A stretch of DNA of 64,000 nt. Source: Kutzneria sp036403095 (GTDB taxonomy: Bacteria > Actinomycetota > Actinomycetes > Mycobacteriales > Pseudonocardiaceae). The stretch is taken from contig DASWRQ010000006.1 of assembly GCA_036403095.1 (NCBI GenBank), forward strand, positions 21,814 through 85,813. The letters are read 5' to 3'. This document shows, one piece after another, positions 35,148 through 43,913 of this stretch. The notes under the pieces are model-generated. The model was not told the DNA's origin and searched no databases. It was given only the letters and a program-made list of their open reading frames with translations. How positions within the stretch are numbered: the first letter of the stretch is position 1; every line of letters begins with the position of its first letter. The translations under genes and the position numbers were made by a program.

Positions 35148-36217
35148 TCGACCGCGAGCAGCAGGTGCTGGACCGGATCGAACGCCAGCGGCGGCGGCCG
35201 GCCAAGGTCCGCGAGGAGCGGATCACGCTGTCGCACGGCGCCGGCGGCAAGGCCACCCACACCCTGATCGAGGCGGTGTTCCTGCACGGTTTCGGCAATC
35301 CCCTGCTGGCGCCGCTGGAGGACGCCGCCCGGCTGCGGGTCGGCGACGCCCGGCTGGCGCTGACCACGGATTCCTACGTGGTGTCGCCGCTGTTCTTTCC
35401 CGGCGGGGACATCGGGGACCTGGCGGTGAACGGGACCGTGAACGACCTGGCCGTGTCCGGGGCGACGCCGCTGTACCTGACCTGCGGATTCATTCTGGAG
35501 GAGGGCTTCCCGATCGCCGACCTGACCCGGATCGTGGCCTCCATGCGGGCCGCGGCCGACCGGGCCGGGGTCGTGATCGTCACCGGCGACACGAAGGTGG
35601 TGCAGCGGGGCAAGGCCGACGGCTGCTTCATCAACACGGCCGGCATCGGCGTCGTGGAAGGCACCTCGGACTTCGGAGTTTCCGCAGTTCAGCCCGGAGA
35701 CGCGATCTTGGTTTCCGGGCCGATCGGCGAGCACGGCGTGACGATCATGCTGGCCCGGGGCGAGCTGGACATCGAGGCCGACCTGATCTCGGACACCGCC
35801 CCGCTCAACGGCGTGATCTCCGAGCTGCTGGCGGCGTGCGGCGGGGTCCACGCCATGCGCGACGCCACGCGGGGCGGGGTGGCGACGATCCTCAACGAGA
35901 TCGCCACCGACGCGCAGGTGTCGGTGGTCGTCGACGAGAACGCCATCCCGGTGCGGGCCGAGGTCCGCGGCGCGTCCGAGCTGTTGGGCATCGATCCGCT
36001 GTACGTGGCGTGCGAGGGCCGGTTCGTCGCGGCGGTCGCCGGTGACCAGGCCGACACGGCGCTGGCGGCGCTGCGCAAGCATCCGTTGGGGACCGAGGCG
36101 GCGATCATCGGGCACGTGTTGGCCGATCAGCCGGGCATGGTGCTGCTCAACACCGCGTTCGGCGGGACCCGGATCGTCGACATGCTCGTCGGCGATCCGC
36201 TGCCCCGGATCTGCTGA
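35144..36217 (+). CDS. hypE: HypE thiocyanate-forming dehydratase
   Basis: A 357-residue HypE of the PurM-like ATPase fold. Key stretches are ITLSHGAGGKATHTLIEAVF, TDSYVVSPLFFPGGDIGDLA, NGTVNDLAVSGATPLYLTCG, VTGDTKVVQRGKADG and MRDATRGGVATILNEI. The protein ends in PRIC, the C-terminal Cys that accepts the carbamoyl group from HypF and becomes thiocyanate. Start GTG at 35144 overlaps the hypD stop. About 40 residues before the conserved core are an Arg-rich extension. Confidence 0.95.
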   Translation: MIDREQQVLDRIERQRRRPAKVREERITLSHGAGGKATHTLIEAVFLHGFGNPLLAPLEDAARLRVGDARLALTTDSYVVSPLFFPGGDIGDLAVNGTVNDLAVSGATPLYLTCGFILEEGFPIADLTRIVASMRAAADRAGVVIVTGDTKVVQRGKADGCFINTAGIGVVEGTSDFGVSAVQPGDAILVSGPIGEHGVTIMLARGELDIEADLISDTAPLNGVISELLAACGGVHAMRDATRGGVATILNEIATDAQVSVVVDENAIPVRAEVRGASELLGIDPLYVACEGRFVAAVAGDQADTALAALRKHPLGTEAAIIGHVLADQPGMVLLNTAFGGTRIVDMLVGDPLPRIC

Positions 36218-36218
36218 C

Positions 36219-36587
36219 ATGCACGAGCTGTCGCTGACCCAGGGCATCGTGACGGCGATCACCGACCGGCTGGGTGCGCGCCGGGTGGTCATGGTGCGGG
36301 TGGAGATCGGGAAGCTGTCCGGGGTCGTGGTCGACTCCGTGCGGTTCTGCTTCGACCTGGTCGTCGCCGGCACGTCGCTGGACGGCGCGCGGCTGGAGAT
36401 CGTCGAGCCCGGCGGGCGGGCATCGTGCCGGACGTGCGGCGTCGAGTTCCTGACCGACGACCCGATCCTGTTGTGCCCGTGCGGTTCCAGCGACGTCTCG
36501 GTGCTCGCCGGGACGGAACTGCTGATCAAGGCGGTTCGACTGGCCCCGGTGGAGGTGGAGCCCGATGTGCGCGACCTGCGGGTGTGA
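36219..36587 (+). CDS. hypA: HypA nickel metallochaperone
   Basis: A 122-residue HypA. The N-terminal MHELSLTQGI includes His2, the nickel ligand. The zinc site is CRTCGVEF...LLCPCGSSD, with two CxC/CxxC pairs (the second is CPC rather than CPxC). It delivers nickel to the large subunit with HypB. It begins one base after the hypE stop and overlaps hypB by 23 bases. Confidence 0.93.
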   Translation: MHELSLTQGIVTAITDRLGARRVVMVRVEIGKLSGVVVDSVRFCFDLVVAGTSLDGARLEIVEPGGRASCRTCGVEFLTDDPILLCPCGSSDVSVLAGTELLIKAVRLAPVEVEPDVRDLRV

Positions 36588-37230
36588 GGACCACTCCCAC
36601 GGCACGGTGATCAACCTGGAGGAGCGGCTGCTGGCCCGCAACGACCACCTGGCCGCCCACGTGCGGGAGTGGCTGGCCGGCATCGACGTGCGGGCCTACA
36701 ACCTGATGAGCTCCCCCGGCTCCGGCAAGACCACGCTGCTCGAGCGGACCGTGCGGGAGCTGGGCGTGCCGTGCTCGGTGATCGAGGGCGACCAGGAGAC
36801 CGCCTTCGACGCCGACCGCATCCGCGCCACCGGCGTGCCCGCCGTGCAGGTCAACACCGGGGCCGGCTGCCACCTCGACGCCGTGATGGTGCGCAAGGCA
36901 TTGGCCGAGCTCGAACCGGCCGCCGGCTCGGTGGTGTTCGTGGAGAACGTCGGCAATCTCGTCTGCCCGGCCCTGTTCGATCTGGGCGAGACCGGGCGGG
37001 TGGTGATCCTCTCGGTGACCGAGGGCGAGGACAAGCCGCTCAAGTACCCGCATCTCGTGCGCACCGGCGACGTCGTCCTGCTCAACAAGGTGGACCTGCT
37101 GCCGTACCTGGACTTCTCGGTCGACCACTTCCTGCGCTGCCTGCGCCAGGTCAATCCGCACGCCCCGGTGTTCCGCGTGTCCGCCCGCACCGGCGAGGGC
37201 CTGGCCGACTGGTACGGGTGGCTGTCTTAG
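36565..37230 (+). CDS. hypB: HypB GTPase for nickel insertion
   Basis: A 221-residue SIMIBI GTPase. The N-terminal MCATCGCEDHSH is a short high-affinity metal site. The P-loop is MSSPGSGKTTLLERT, Switch I follows with VIEGDQETAFDADRI, then the metal-binding NTGAGCHLDAVMV, and the guanine motif LLNKVDLLPY. No long His stretch is present, so it is the non-storage form. It is the last gene of the overlapping hyp block; the next gene starts about 45 bases on. Confidence 0.95.
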   Translation: MCATCGCEDHSHGTVINLEERLLARNDHLAAHVREWLAGIDVRAYNLMSSPGSGKTTLLERTVRELGVPCSVIEGDQETAFDADRIRATGVPAVQVNTGAGCHLDAVMVRKALAELEPAAGSVVFVENVGNLVCPALFDLGETGRVVILSVTEGEDKPLKYPHLVRTGDVVLLNKVDLLPYLDFSVDHFLRCLRQVNPHAPVFRVSARTGEGLADWYGWLS

Positions 37231-37275
37231 TGGAAATGGGGTGCGTGGGGTTCGCGGGTGCTGTTGCATGATCGG

Positions 37276-37872
37276 ATGGGCCCATTGGACTCCTTGCGGC
37301 TGGCCGTCGAGCGGACGCGTGCGCTGACCCTCGACCGGCCGGCCACCGGCCTGAGCCATGACGACGCCGACGACACCGCCGGCACGATCAGCACCGACAG
37401 CGCCCGCGGCTTCGACCCGTTCCCGCTGCTGCGGGCCCTGCACGCCGCCGGCGCACGTGTGGCCGTGATCGGGCAGGTCGCCGGCATCCTGCACGGCTCC
37501 CAGGAGCTGACCGGCGATCTTGACCTCCTGTGGGACGGCTCCCCCGCCCAGGCGCCGGCACTGGTCCAGGCCTTCACTTCCGTCGGCGCTGAGCTCGTCG
37601 ACGACGATCTGCGTCCCGTCCCGCTGGCTGTGCCGGCGTTTCTGCTGCCCAAGGTCCAGTTCTCGTCGCCGCAGGCCAGCGGGGACCTCTGCACTCCCGC
37701 GCTGCCGTGGGGGTCGCTGGACGTGGGCGACTTCCTCGTCCGTGCCCTGACTGTGTCCGATGTGGACGGTCTGGTGGTGCACTACCTGCGCCGCGACGAC
37801 CTCGTGCTCATGCGGCGTGCGGTGGGCCGCCCCAAGGACGTTCGGCGGGCCGAGGAGCTCGAACGCCTGTGA
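37276..37872 (+). CDS. Nucleotidyltransferase-fold protein
   Basis: A protein of about 198 residues containing VIGQVAGILHGSQELTGDLD, then LLWDG. This resembles the G-S-x-D-x-D core of the pol-beta nucleotidyltransferase superfamily, in the HGS..TGDLDLL form seen in AbiEii/MNT-like proteins. The rest (HYLRRDDLVLMRRAVGRPKD at the end) fits the same group. Without a partner HEPN or antitoxin gene, a toxin role is speculative. ATG at 37276 is assumed; a GTG at 37258 is in frame. It follows hypB on the same strand, but its link to hydrogenase is doubtful. Confidence 0.65.
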   Translation: MGPLDSLRLAVERTRALTLDRPATGLSHDDADDTAGTISTDSARGFDPFPLLRALHAAGARVAVIGQVAGILHGSQELTGDLDLLWDGSPAQAPALVQAFTSVGAELVDDDLRPVPLAVPAFLLPKVQFSSPQASGDLCTPALPWGSLDVGDFLVRALTVSDVDGLVVHYLRRDDLVLMRRAVGRPKDVRRAEELERL

Positions 37873-38092
37873 GCGCCGTCGTCCGCCAGCCGGCCGAGCC
37901 ACTCACTGCCCGATAGGGCTCGTCTTCAATCGTGTCGCTTGCCCCGTACCTGGCGGCCGACTGACCCGTCGAAACCCTGCGCTACCTGGTCGGGAGCCTG
38001 CACGGTTGGCCGCTCGGGCCGGGGTGCCGAGGAGCTTCCGCTGGGGTTACTCCCCGCCGTAGGCCCGGGCGGTTTCTGACAGACTGCTCGCC

Positions 38093-38866
38093 GTGGCCGT
38101 GCCGGTTGAACAGTGGATCGCCGTCCGACGACTGCTCGACCAGTCGCGCCAGTCCCTTTCACTGTTGGCCGCTCGCCGCTATCCCGCGTCACGACTGGTG
38201 GCGGGCGCACCTTTTCTGGCCCTGTCGGTGCCGTCCGAGCCGGTGCCGACGTCTGATCTCCGGCTGATGTGGGCCGCGTCGCCGGCGTTCGCCGTGCCGA
38301 CGCCGGATTTCCTGCCGTCCGGTTTCTCCTCGTACAGCGCGGCCATCGAGGCCGTCGAGCGGCCGGCGCTGTTCGAGAACCGGGACTGCCACCGGCTTCT
38401 CGACGTCTCCGGCCCGAACCTGACGTTCGGTCCCGGCGCCTACTTCGACAAGATCGACACCGCCGAGGCGCTGGCCCACGAGTTCTGTGGCGGCGGCACC
38501 GCCTTCCGGGACCGGTTGGGCGATCCGTTCGATCTCCGGTGTCGGTCGGTGATCCCCGACGTGCAGACCCTGCTGGTGAGCCGGGACGGCCGCTTCGCGG
38601 CGCCCACCGGCGAGTTACCCCCGCTTGGCTCGGACCTGCATCGACTGGTCACTGGCGAGCACGCGCGGTCGTTCTACCTCGGCGTCGGCCTCGACCCGTT
38701 GACCCTCTCGGCCAGCATCCTCACGATCACGGTGGTCGATGCCCTGTCCGATGCCGTGCCCTTCACCGTCGAGGCGATTGAGCGGTTCCTGCGTGAGGAG
38801 CCGGTCACCCCGGCCGGCGCGGCCGTTCTTGCTCTCGCTGTTCGCGCCAACCTGCCCACGCCGTGA
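38093..38866 (+). CDS. Uncharacterised actinobacterial protein
   Basis: A 257-residue soluble protein I do not recognise. It begins with a Gln/Arg-rich helix (WIAVRRLLDQSRQSLSLLAA). It continues with LRLMWAASPAFAVPTPDFLP, then ALFENRDCHRLLDVSGPNLT and FGPGAYFDKIDTAEALAHEF, and ends in a helical FTVEAIERFLREEPVTPAGA. The ENRxCxRLLD and FG.G.YFD elements look conserved, suggesting an enzyme or regulator. The start is a GTG. A 220-base gap upstream holds no gene I can see. It converges on hypF. Confidence 0.6.
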   Translation: MAVPVEQWIAVRRLLDQSRQSLSLLAARRYPASRLVAGAPFLALSVPSEPVPTSDLRLMWAASPAFAVPTPDFLPSGFSSYSAAIEAVERPALFENRDCHRLLDVSGPNLTFGPGAYFDKIDTAEALAHEFCGGGTAFRDRLGDPFDLRCRSVIPDVQTLLVSRDGRFAAPTGELPPLGSDLHRLVTGEHARSFYLGVGLDPLTLSASILTITVVDALSDAVPFTVEAIERFLREEPVTPAGAAVLALAVRANLPTP

Positions 38867-38921
38867 ACGCGTAGACGAGACCGAGCCGTCGGGGCGACCT
38901 TCGAGAGTGGGCTCGAAGCGG

Positions 38922-41096
38922 TCACCGGCACGCACTGATGGCGGCCTGGCCGAGACTGATGCCGCCGTCGTTGGTGGGCACGCGCCGGTGGACGAGAACC
39001 CGGAACCCGTTGTCCGCCAACAGGTTCATTGCCCGGATCTGGAGCAGCACGTTCTGGAAGACGCCGCCGGACAGCGCCACGGTGCTCAGTCCGGTGCGGT
39101 CACGGGCCTGCTGGCAACCCGCGAGGATGGCGGCGGCGACGCCGTTGTGGAAGCGGGCGGCCATCACCGGCCGGGGTGTCCCACGGTCGTCGAGGATGGC
39201 CCGCAGCAGGTCGACGCCTTGCACGATCAGGTCATCGACACGGACCGGATAGGCGTCGGTGATCATCGGATCGGCCAGCTGCTCCAGCTCGACGGCGGCC
39301 TGCCCCTCATAGTTGATCTCGTCACGGACGCTGAGCAACGCGGCGGCGGCGTCGAACAGGCGACCGGCACTGGACGTGAGCGGAGAGTTGATCCCCTTGT
39401 GTGCCATGGAGACCACGGCGTCCCATTCGGGGTGCCAGCCGCGGATCTCGGTGCCGAGGTAGGCGGCGGCCATGCGCCACGGCTGGCGGATCACGGCGGC
39501 GCCGCCGGGCATGGGCACGGTCGCCAGATGCCCGATACGCTCAAAGCCCGTCAACGAGGCGAGCAGGAACTCGCCGCCCCAGATGGTGCCGTCGGGGCCG
39601 TAGCCGGTGCCGTCGAAGGCCACGCCGATCACCGGCCCGGCCTCGCGGTTGTCGGCCAGGCAGGAGGCGATGTGGGCGTGGTGGTGCTGCACGCCCACAA
39701 GCTCAACGCCGTCCAACTGCTGGGCGTACTTGGTGGACAGGTAGTCGGGGTGCAGGTCGTGGGCCACCACACGCGGCGTGATCTCGAACAGGCGGGAGAA
39801 GTGGTCGATGCCCTCGGCGAACGACCGGTAGGTCTCCAGGTTCTCCAGGTCGCCGATGTGGTGCGAGACGAAGGCGTGGTCGTCCTTGGCCAGGCAGAAC
39901 GTGTTCTTCAGCTCCGCGCCGCAAGCCAGCACCGGCCGCTTGCAGCGCCGGGTCAACGTCACCGGCTCGGGCGCGTAGCCGCGCGACCGCCGCAGCAGCG
40001 CGCCGGCCCGGACCACGGAGTCATCGGTGCGGATGTGGATGGGCCGGTTGTGGTCGAGCACCGCGTCCGCGATGTCGGCCAGCGGCGCCGCGTCGCGGTA
40101 GGCGATCGGCTCCTCGGACATGTTGCCGCTGGTCAGCACCATCGGCTCGCCGAGTTCGCGGAGCAGCAGGTGGTGCAGCGGCGTGTACGGCAGCATCAGG
40201 CCCAGGTACCGGTTCCCCGGTGCCACCGCCTCGGCCACCGGTGCGTCGGCCAGCCGTGGCATCAGCACGATCGGCCTGCGGTGCCCCGTGAGGTCCGGTA
40301 GCGACTGCTCGTCGACCTCGCACAGCTCTCGGGCCTGGTACACGTCCGTGCACATGACGGCGAACGGCTTGTCCTCGCGGTGCTTGCGTGCCCGCAGCTC
40401 GGCGGCCGCGGCGGGATGGGATGCCGCCACGGCCAGGTGGTAGCCGCCGAGGCCCTTGATCGCGAGCACCTCCCCGCGCTTCAGCCGGCGGACGGCTTCG
40501 GCGAGGGGGTCCTCGGCGTCACCCAGCGTCAGGCTCGGACCGCAGTCGGGGCAGCAGGTGGGTTGGGCGTGGAACCTCCGGTCACGGGGATCCTCGTACT
40601 CGGCCCGGCACGGCCCGCACATCGCGAAGCCGGCCATGGTGGTCAGCGGGCGGTCGTAGGGGACGTCGCGGACGATGGTGAAGCGGGGACCGCAGTTGGT
40701 GCAGTTGACGAACGGGTAGCGGTAGCGGCGGTCGGCCGGGTCGAAAAGCTCACGCAGGCAGTCGTCGCAGGTGGCGGAGTCAGCCGAGACGAGGGTGTTG
40801 CGGGCGCCGTGGGCGGAGCTGAGGGCGATCTCGAAGCCGGACAGGCCGCGTGGGGGCGACTCGGTGACGCGGACGTGCTCGACGCGGGCCAGCGGTGGGG
40901 CGTCGCGCTCCAGCCGGGTGAGGAACTCGCTCACGTCCGCGGGCGCGCCTTCGATCTCGACGAAGACGCCGGCGACGTCGTTGCCGACGCGGCCGGCCAG
41001 CCGCAGGCGGGTGGCCAGGGCGTGCACGTAGGGGCGGAAGCCGACGCCCTGCACGACCCCGTCGACCCGAACGTCACGGTGGATACGCCGGTCCAC
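38922..41096 (-). CDS. hypF: HypF carbamoyltransferase
   Basis: A 724-residue HypF with all four parts. An acylphosphatase domain covers residues 1-90 (VQGVGFRPYVHALATRLRLA), followed by paired zinc knuckles (CDDCLREL, CTNCGPRF, CGPCRAEY and CPDCGPSL), a YrdC-like domain (LKRGEVLAIKGLGGYHLAVA) and a C-terminal Kae1-like domain (VQHHHAHIASCLADN and GVAFDGTGYGPDGTIWGGEF). It makes the carbamoyl group that HypE turns into cyanide. It is read opposite to the hyp block. GTG at 41096 is chosen, 34 bases from the divergent thymidine kinase; earlier in-frame sequence is antisense to that gene. Confidence 0.94.
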   Translation of the reverse strand: MDRRIHRDVRVDGVVQGVGFRPYVHALATRLRLAGRVGNDVAGVFVEIEGAPADVSEFLTRLERDAPPLARVEHVRVTESPPRGLSGFEIALSSAHGARNTLVSADSATCDDCLRELFDPADRRYRYPFVNCTNCGPRFTIVRDVPYDRPLTTMAGFAMCGPCRAEYEDPRDRRFHAQPTCCPDCGPSLTLGDAEDPLAEAVRRLKRGEVLAIKGLGGYHLAVAASHPAAAAELRARKHREDKPFAVMCTDVYQARELCEVDEQSLPDLTGHRRPIVLMPRLADAPVAEAVAPGNRYLGLMLPYTPLHHLLLRELGEPMVLTSGNMSEEPIAYRDAAPLADIADAVLDHNRPIHIRTDDSVVRAGALLRRSRGYAPEPVTLTRRCKRPVLACGAELKNTFCLAKDDHAFVSHHIGDLENLETYRSFAEGIDHFSRLFEITPRVVAHDLHPDYLSTKYAQQLDGVELVGVQHHHAHIASCLADNREAGPVIGVAFDGTGYGPDGTIWGGEFLLASLTGFERIGHLATVPMPGGAAVIRQPWRMAAAYLGTEIRGWHPEWDAVVSMAHKGINSPLTSSAGRLFDAAAALLSVRDEINYEGQAAVELEQLADPMITDAYPVRVDDLIVQGVDLLRAILDDRGTPRPVMAARFHNGVAAAILAGCQQARDRTGLSTVALSGGVFQNVLLQIRAMNLLADNGFRVLVHRRVPTNDGGISLGQAAISACR

Positions 41097-41130
41097 GGGG
41101 CCAGTGTCGCACCCGTTAGGGTCACCCGCC

Positions 41131-41850
41131 GTGAGCGAACCCGGATCGATCATCGACGCCACCGACGCGCTGTCCTCGGCGGGCACGCGCCGGTGCACCC
41201 CGCAGACCGGCCGGATCCGCTGGTATTTCGGGCCGATGGACTGCGGGAAGTCCACGCTGGCCCTGCAGATCGACCACAACCAGGCCCGCCAGGGGCGGCA
41301 CGGCCTGGTCCTGGTCCGGCACGACCGCTCGGGCCGGCCGCAGATCTCCAGCCGGATCGGCATCAGCCGGCAGGCCACCGAGGTCGCCGACGGCGACGAC
41401 CTGCGCCGGCTGGTCCGGGCGCGGTGGGCCGACGGGCAGCGGGTCGACTACCTGGTGGTCGACGAGGCCCAGTTCCTGTCGACCGAGCAGGTCGAGCAGC
41501 TGGCCGAGCTGGCCGACGACGCCCAGGTGGACGTGTACTGCTTCGGCATCGCCACCGACTTCCGCAGCCGCATGTTCCCCGGCGCGCGGCGGCTGTTCGA
41601 GCTGGCCGACGAGCTCAATCCGGTGCAGGTGGAGGTGCTGTGCTGGTGCGGTGTGCCGGGCCGGTTCAACGCTCGGGTCAGCGCCGGCCGGGTGCTGCGT
41701 GAGGGCGACACCGTGCTGGTCGCCGACACCGACCACGCCGGCCCGGATCATCTACGGGAGGTCCGCTACCAGGTGCTGTGCCGCCGGCATTTCCGCACCG
41801 GCGAGCTCGCCGCCGAGCCGGTGTCCCCCGCCCAGCTGAGCTTCACCTGA
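41131..41850 (+). CDS. tdk: Thymidine kinase
   Basis: A 239-residue type II thymidine kinase phosphorylating thymidine and deoxyuridine. P-loop WYFGPMDCGKSTLALQIDHN, Walker B VDYLVVDEAQFLSTEQVEQL, lid CFGIATDFRSRMFPGARRLF, and a zinc lasso (VLCWCG and LCRRHF) are visible. The GTG start gives about 28 residues before the P-loop, slightly longer than average. The neighbours are unrelated (divergent hypF, downstream rbpA). Confidence 0.93.
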   Translation: MSEPGSIIDATDALSSAGTRRCTPQTGRIRWYFGPMDCGKSTLALQIDHNQARQGRHGLVLVRHDRSGRPQISSRIGISRQATEVADGDDLRRLVRARWADGQRVDYLVVDEAQFLSTEQVEQLAELADDAQVDVYCFGIATDFRSRMFPGARRLFELADELNPVQVEVLCWCGVPGRFNARVSAGRVLREGDTVLVADTDHAGPDHLREVRYQVLCRRHFRTGELAAEPVSPAQLSFT

Positions 41851-42455
41851 GCCGCCGCGATGGTGGTCGTGGCTCCGGTGCGGCGCCCTCCGATGGGCCG
41901 CGACCCCGACGCGACGGATGTCACATGCGGTCCGTATGTGACATCCAGCGTCAAGTCCGCGCCGCATGTGACATTCGGGGGGTTCACGGCGAGAGGGTGG
42001 TGCGTGGGGCGCTGCGGCCCCTTGCGGCGACGGCGGTGGGCGCGCAGGCTCGTTCGGCACGGCCGCGGCCGTTGCGCCACCATGGACGCCGACGCGAGGC
42101 CGGCCCGGATGCGCGTTTCTGCGCGTTCGCGCGCCGTGGCGCTGTCGTTCGGGCAGGTTCCGGGTGTCGACACGAACCGTGAAGAGCTTCGCGTTAGCCA
42201 CATATGCTACGCTCTGTCATCAGAAGTCGGGGAAAATGTCACTCATTGATGGTCTTGCCGGCACGCTTGGTTGCGGAATGCAGTCAGGAGACCGGCCGGG
42301 TCGGCCCAAAGCGACCCGGACTAGGCCAAACGAGTGATAGTTGCACTCGGTGGCTGGATAACGCGTCACGACGTCCGACCGATTGCATCCCTGAGACGGG
42401 ACACTCTGGTTGACACGTGAACGACGTCACCCTGGGTGCCGAAACCCCTCACCGG
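41851..42455. other. Long non-coding gap between tdk and rbpA
   Basis: About 600 bases hold no convincing gene. A 31-bp palindrome and an extra half-site lie at 41916-41974. The part from about 42200 is less GC-rich. GTTGCACTCGGT occurs at 42340-42351 and again at 42479-42490, the second copy lying in the rbpA promoter. A 69-codon frame at 42204-42413 lacks a ribosome-binding site and family features. A small RNA is possible but unsupported. Confidence 0.6.
41916..41974. repeat. ATGTCACAT palindrome with third half-site
   Basis: GGATGTCACAT (41916-41926) and ATGTGACATCC (41936-41946) form a 31-bp palindrome with 29 of 31 positions symmetric. ATGTGACAT recurs at 41966-41974. It begins 66 bases after the tdk stop. 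It may terminate tdk or bind a dimeric regulator; there is no U-run. Confidence 0.7.
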
Positions 42456-42481
42456 GGAACGATTGGACCAGTCCCGTCGTT
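42456..42481 (+). promoter_or_regulatory. SigR-like promoter of rbpA
   Basis: GGAAC (42456-42460) and GTT (42479-42481) are exactly 18 bases apart, matching the SigR/SigH consensus GGAAT-N18-GTT. rbpA of Streptomyces is a known SigR target. Transcription would start near 42488, about 50 bases before the ATG. Confidence 0.75.
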
Positions 42482-42539
42482 GCACTCGGTAAGCACAACC
42501 CGGGGCGTCAAGCCCCGAGCCGAGCGAAAGGACACCGTC

Positions 42540-42884
42540 ATGGCCGACCGCGTTCTGCGTGGTAGCCGGCTCGGTGCGGTCAGCTACGAGACCGACCGCA
42601 ACCACGACCTCGCGCCGCGCCGGTCGGTGCGGTACGCGTGCCCCAAGGGGCACGACTTCGAGGTGCCGTTCTCCGACGACGCCGAGATCCCGCCGGTCTG
42701 GGAGTGCCGACTGCACGGCCTTGAGTCGAAGATCATGGACGGCAACGAGCCGGAGCAGAAGAAGATCAAGGCCCCGCGCACGCACTGGGACATGCTGTTG
42801 GAGCGCCGCAGCATCCCGGAGCTGGAGGAACTGCTCACCGAGCGCCTCGAGGAGCTCAAGGGCCGTCGCACCCGCACGGCGTGA
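42540..42884 (+). CDS. rbpA: RNA polymerase-binding protein RbpA
   Basis: A 114-residue actinobacterial transcription factor that binds RNA polymerase with the principal sigma factor and stabilises the open complex. The family pattern is complete: MADRVLRGSRLGAVSYETDR, the core VRYACPKGHDFEVPFSDDAE, VWECRLHGLE, the basic linker EQKKIKAPRTHWDMLLERRS, and the sigma-interacting helix IPELEELLTERLEELK. GAAAGGA precedes the ATG. The start and length agree with Streptomyces and mycobacterial RbpA. Expression is probably raised by thiol stress through the SigR-like promoter, and RbpA affects rifampicin tolerance in streptomycetes. Confidence 0.96.
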   Translation: MADRVLRGSRLGAVSYETDRNHDLAPRRSVRYACPKGHDFEVPFSDDAEIPPVWECRLHGLESKIMDGNEPEQKKIKAPRTHWDMLLERRSIPELEELLTERLEELKGRRTRTA

Positions 42885-43003
42885 GCGGGTGGGCGGACAG
42901 CGGACGGGTGGTCCCCGCATGAGGCCACGGGCCGGCCCGCCCCACCGCCAGGCCCACCGCGGGCGTGAGGGATCTTCACCGAGCCCACCATGAAGTGAAC
43001 AGA

Positions 43004-43038
43004 GATCACCCCCTGGCCGTCACGGCCAGGGGGTGATC
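43004..43038. terminator. Perfect bidirectional terminator hairpin
   Basis: A 16-bp perfect stem (GATCACCCCCTGGCCG / CGGCCAGGGGGTGATC) with a 3-base loop, followed rightward by TTGTGT. It separates the convergent rbpA and polyprenol-mannose synthase genes. Confidence 0.88.
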
Positions 43039-43148
43039 TTGTGTCTGCCGACCGAGCTGGCGCTTGAGGTCAGCGGGGTGGTGTGCCGGCCACCAGTGAT
43101 CGCGCTGGTCAGGCCGGGCGAGTCGACCGCCGGCCCGGGTGGGCGTGG

Positions 43149-43913
43149 TCAGCGCTTGATGAGGCCGACCTGCTCCAGGCGGCGGCGGGCGCCCCACTTG
43201 GTGACGCGCCACAGGGCCTCGCGCACGATGTTGCCGCTCATCTTGGACTGGCCGATGGCCCGCTCGGTGAAGGTGATCGGCACCTCGACGACCTCGAAGC
43301 CGGCCTCGATGGTGCGCCAGGTGAGGTCGATCTGGAAGCAGTAGCCCTGCGAGGCCACCGACTGGATGTTGATCTTCTCGAGGACCTCGCGGCGGAAGGC
43401 CTTGAAGCCGCCGGTGATGTCGCGGACCTTGGCGCCGAGGGCGAGGCGGGAGTAGAGGCCGCCGCCGCGGGAGATGAGCTCGCGGTACTTGGGCCAGTTC
43501 ACGACGCGGCCGCCGGGCACGTAGCGGGAGCCGAGCACGAGGTCGGCGTCGGTCAGGGCGTCGAGCAGCCGGGGCAGGTCCTCGGGGCCGTGCGAGCCGT
43601 CGGCGTCCATCTCGACGATGACGCCGTAGTCGCGCTCGAGCGCCCAGCCGAAGCCGGCGACGTAGGCGGCGCCGAGGCCGGCCTTCTCGGTCCGGTGCAG
43701 GACGTGCACCCGGTCGTCGGCCGCGGCCATCTGGTCGGCGAGCTCCCCGGTGCCGTCGGGGCTGCCGTCGTCGACGACGAGGGCGTGCACCTCGGGCAGC
43801 GCCTCGTGCAGGCGGGCGACGATGGGGCCCAGGTTCTCCCGCTCGTTGTAGGTGGGGATCACCACCAGCACCTGGCCGAGCTCCGCGCGGGTGTCCGACT
43901 GGTCCGCCATCAA
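43149..43913 (-). CDS. ppm1: Polyprenol monophosphomannose synthase (Ppm1/Dpm1)
   Basis: A 254-residue family 2 glycosyltransferase that moves mannose from GDP-mannose to polyprenyl phosphate, feeding lipoglycan and protein O-mannosylation at the membrane. Motifs are VLVVIPTYNERENLGPIVA, ALVVDDGSPDGTGELADQM, VIVEMDADGSHGPEDLPRLL, and GAAYVAGFGWALERDYG between them; late RDITGGFKAFRREVLEKI matches DPM1. It lacks a membrane domain. The start overlaps the stop of lnt by 4 bases, so it depends on that neighbour, as in the fused mycobacterial protein. Confidence 0.93.
   Translation of the reverse strand: MMADQSDTRAELGQVLVVIPTYNERENLGPIVARLHEALPEVHALVVDDGSPDGTGELADQMAAADDRVHVLHRTEKAGLGAAYVAGFGWALERDYGVIVEMDADGSHGPEDLPRLLDALTDADLVLGSRYVPGGRVVNWPKYRELISRGGGLYSRLALGAKVRDITGGFKAFRREVLEKINIQSVASQGYCFQIDLTWRTIEAGFEVVEVPITFTERAIGQSKMSGNIVREALWRVTKWGARRRLEQVGLIKR

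Noticed and set aside
38739..40301. 520-codon rightward frame opposite hypF
   Set aside because: hypF has complete family motifs on the other strand; this frame has none.
42204..42413. 69-codon frame between tdk and rbpA
   Set aside because: No ribosome-binding site, no recognisable domain, and codon use unlike the neighbouring genes.
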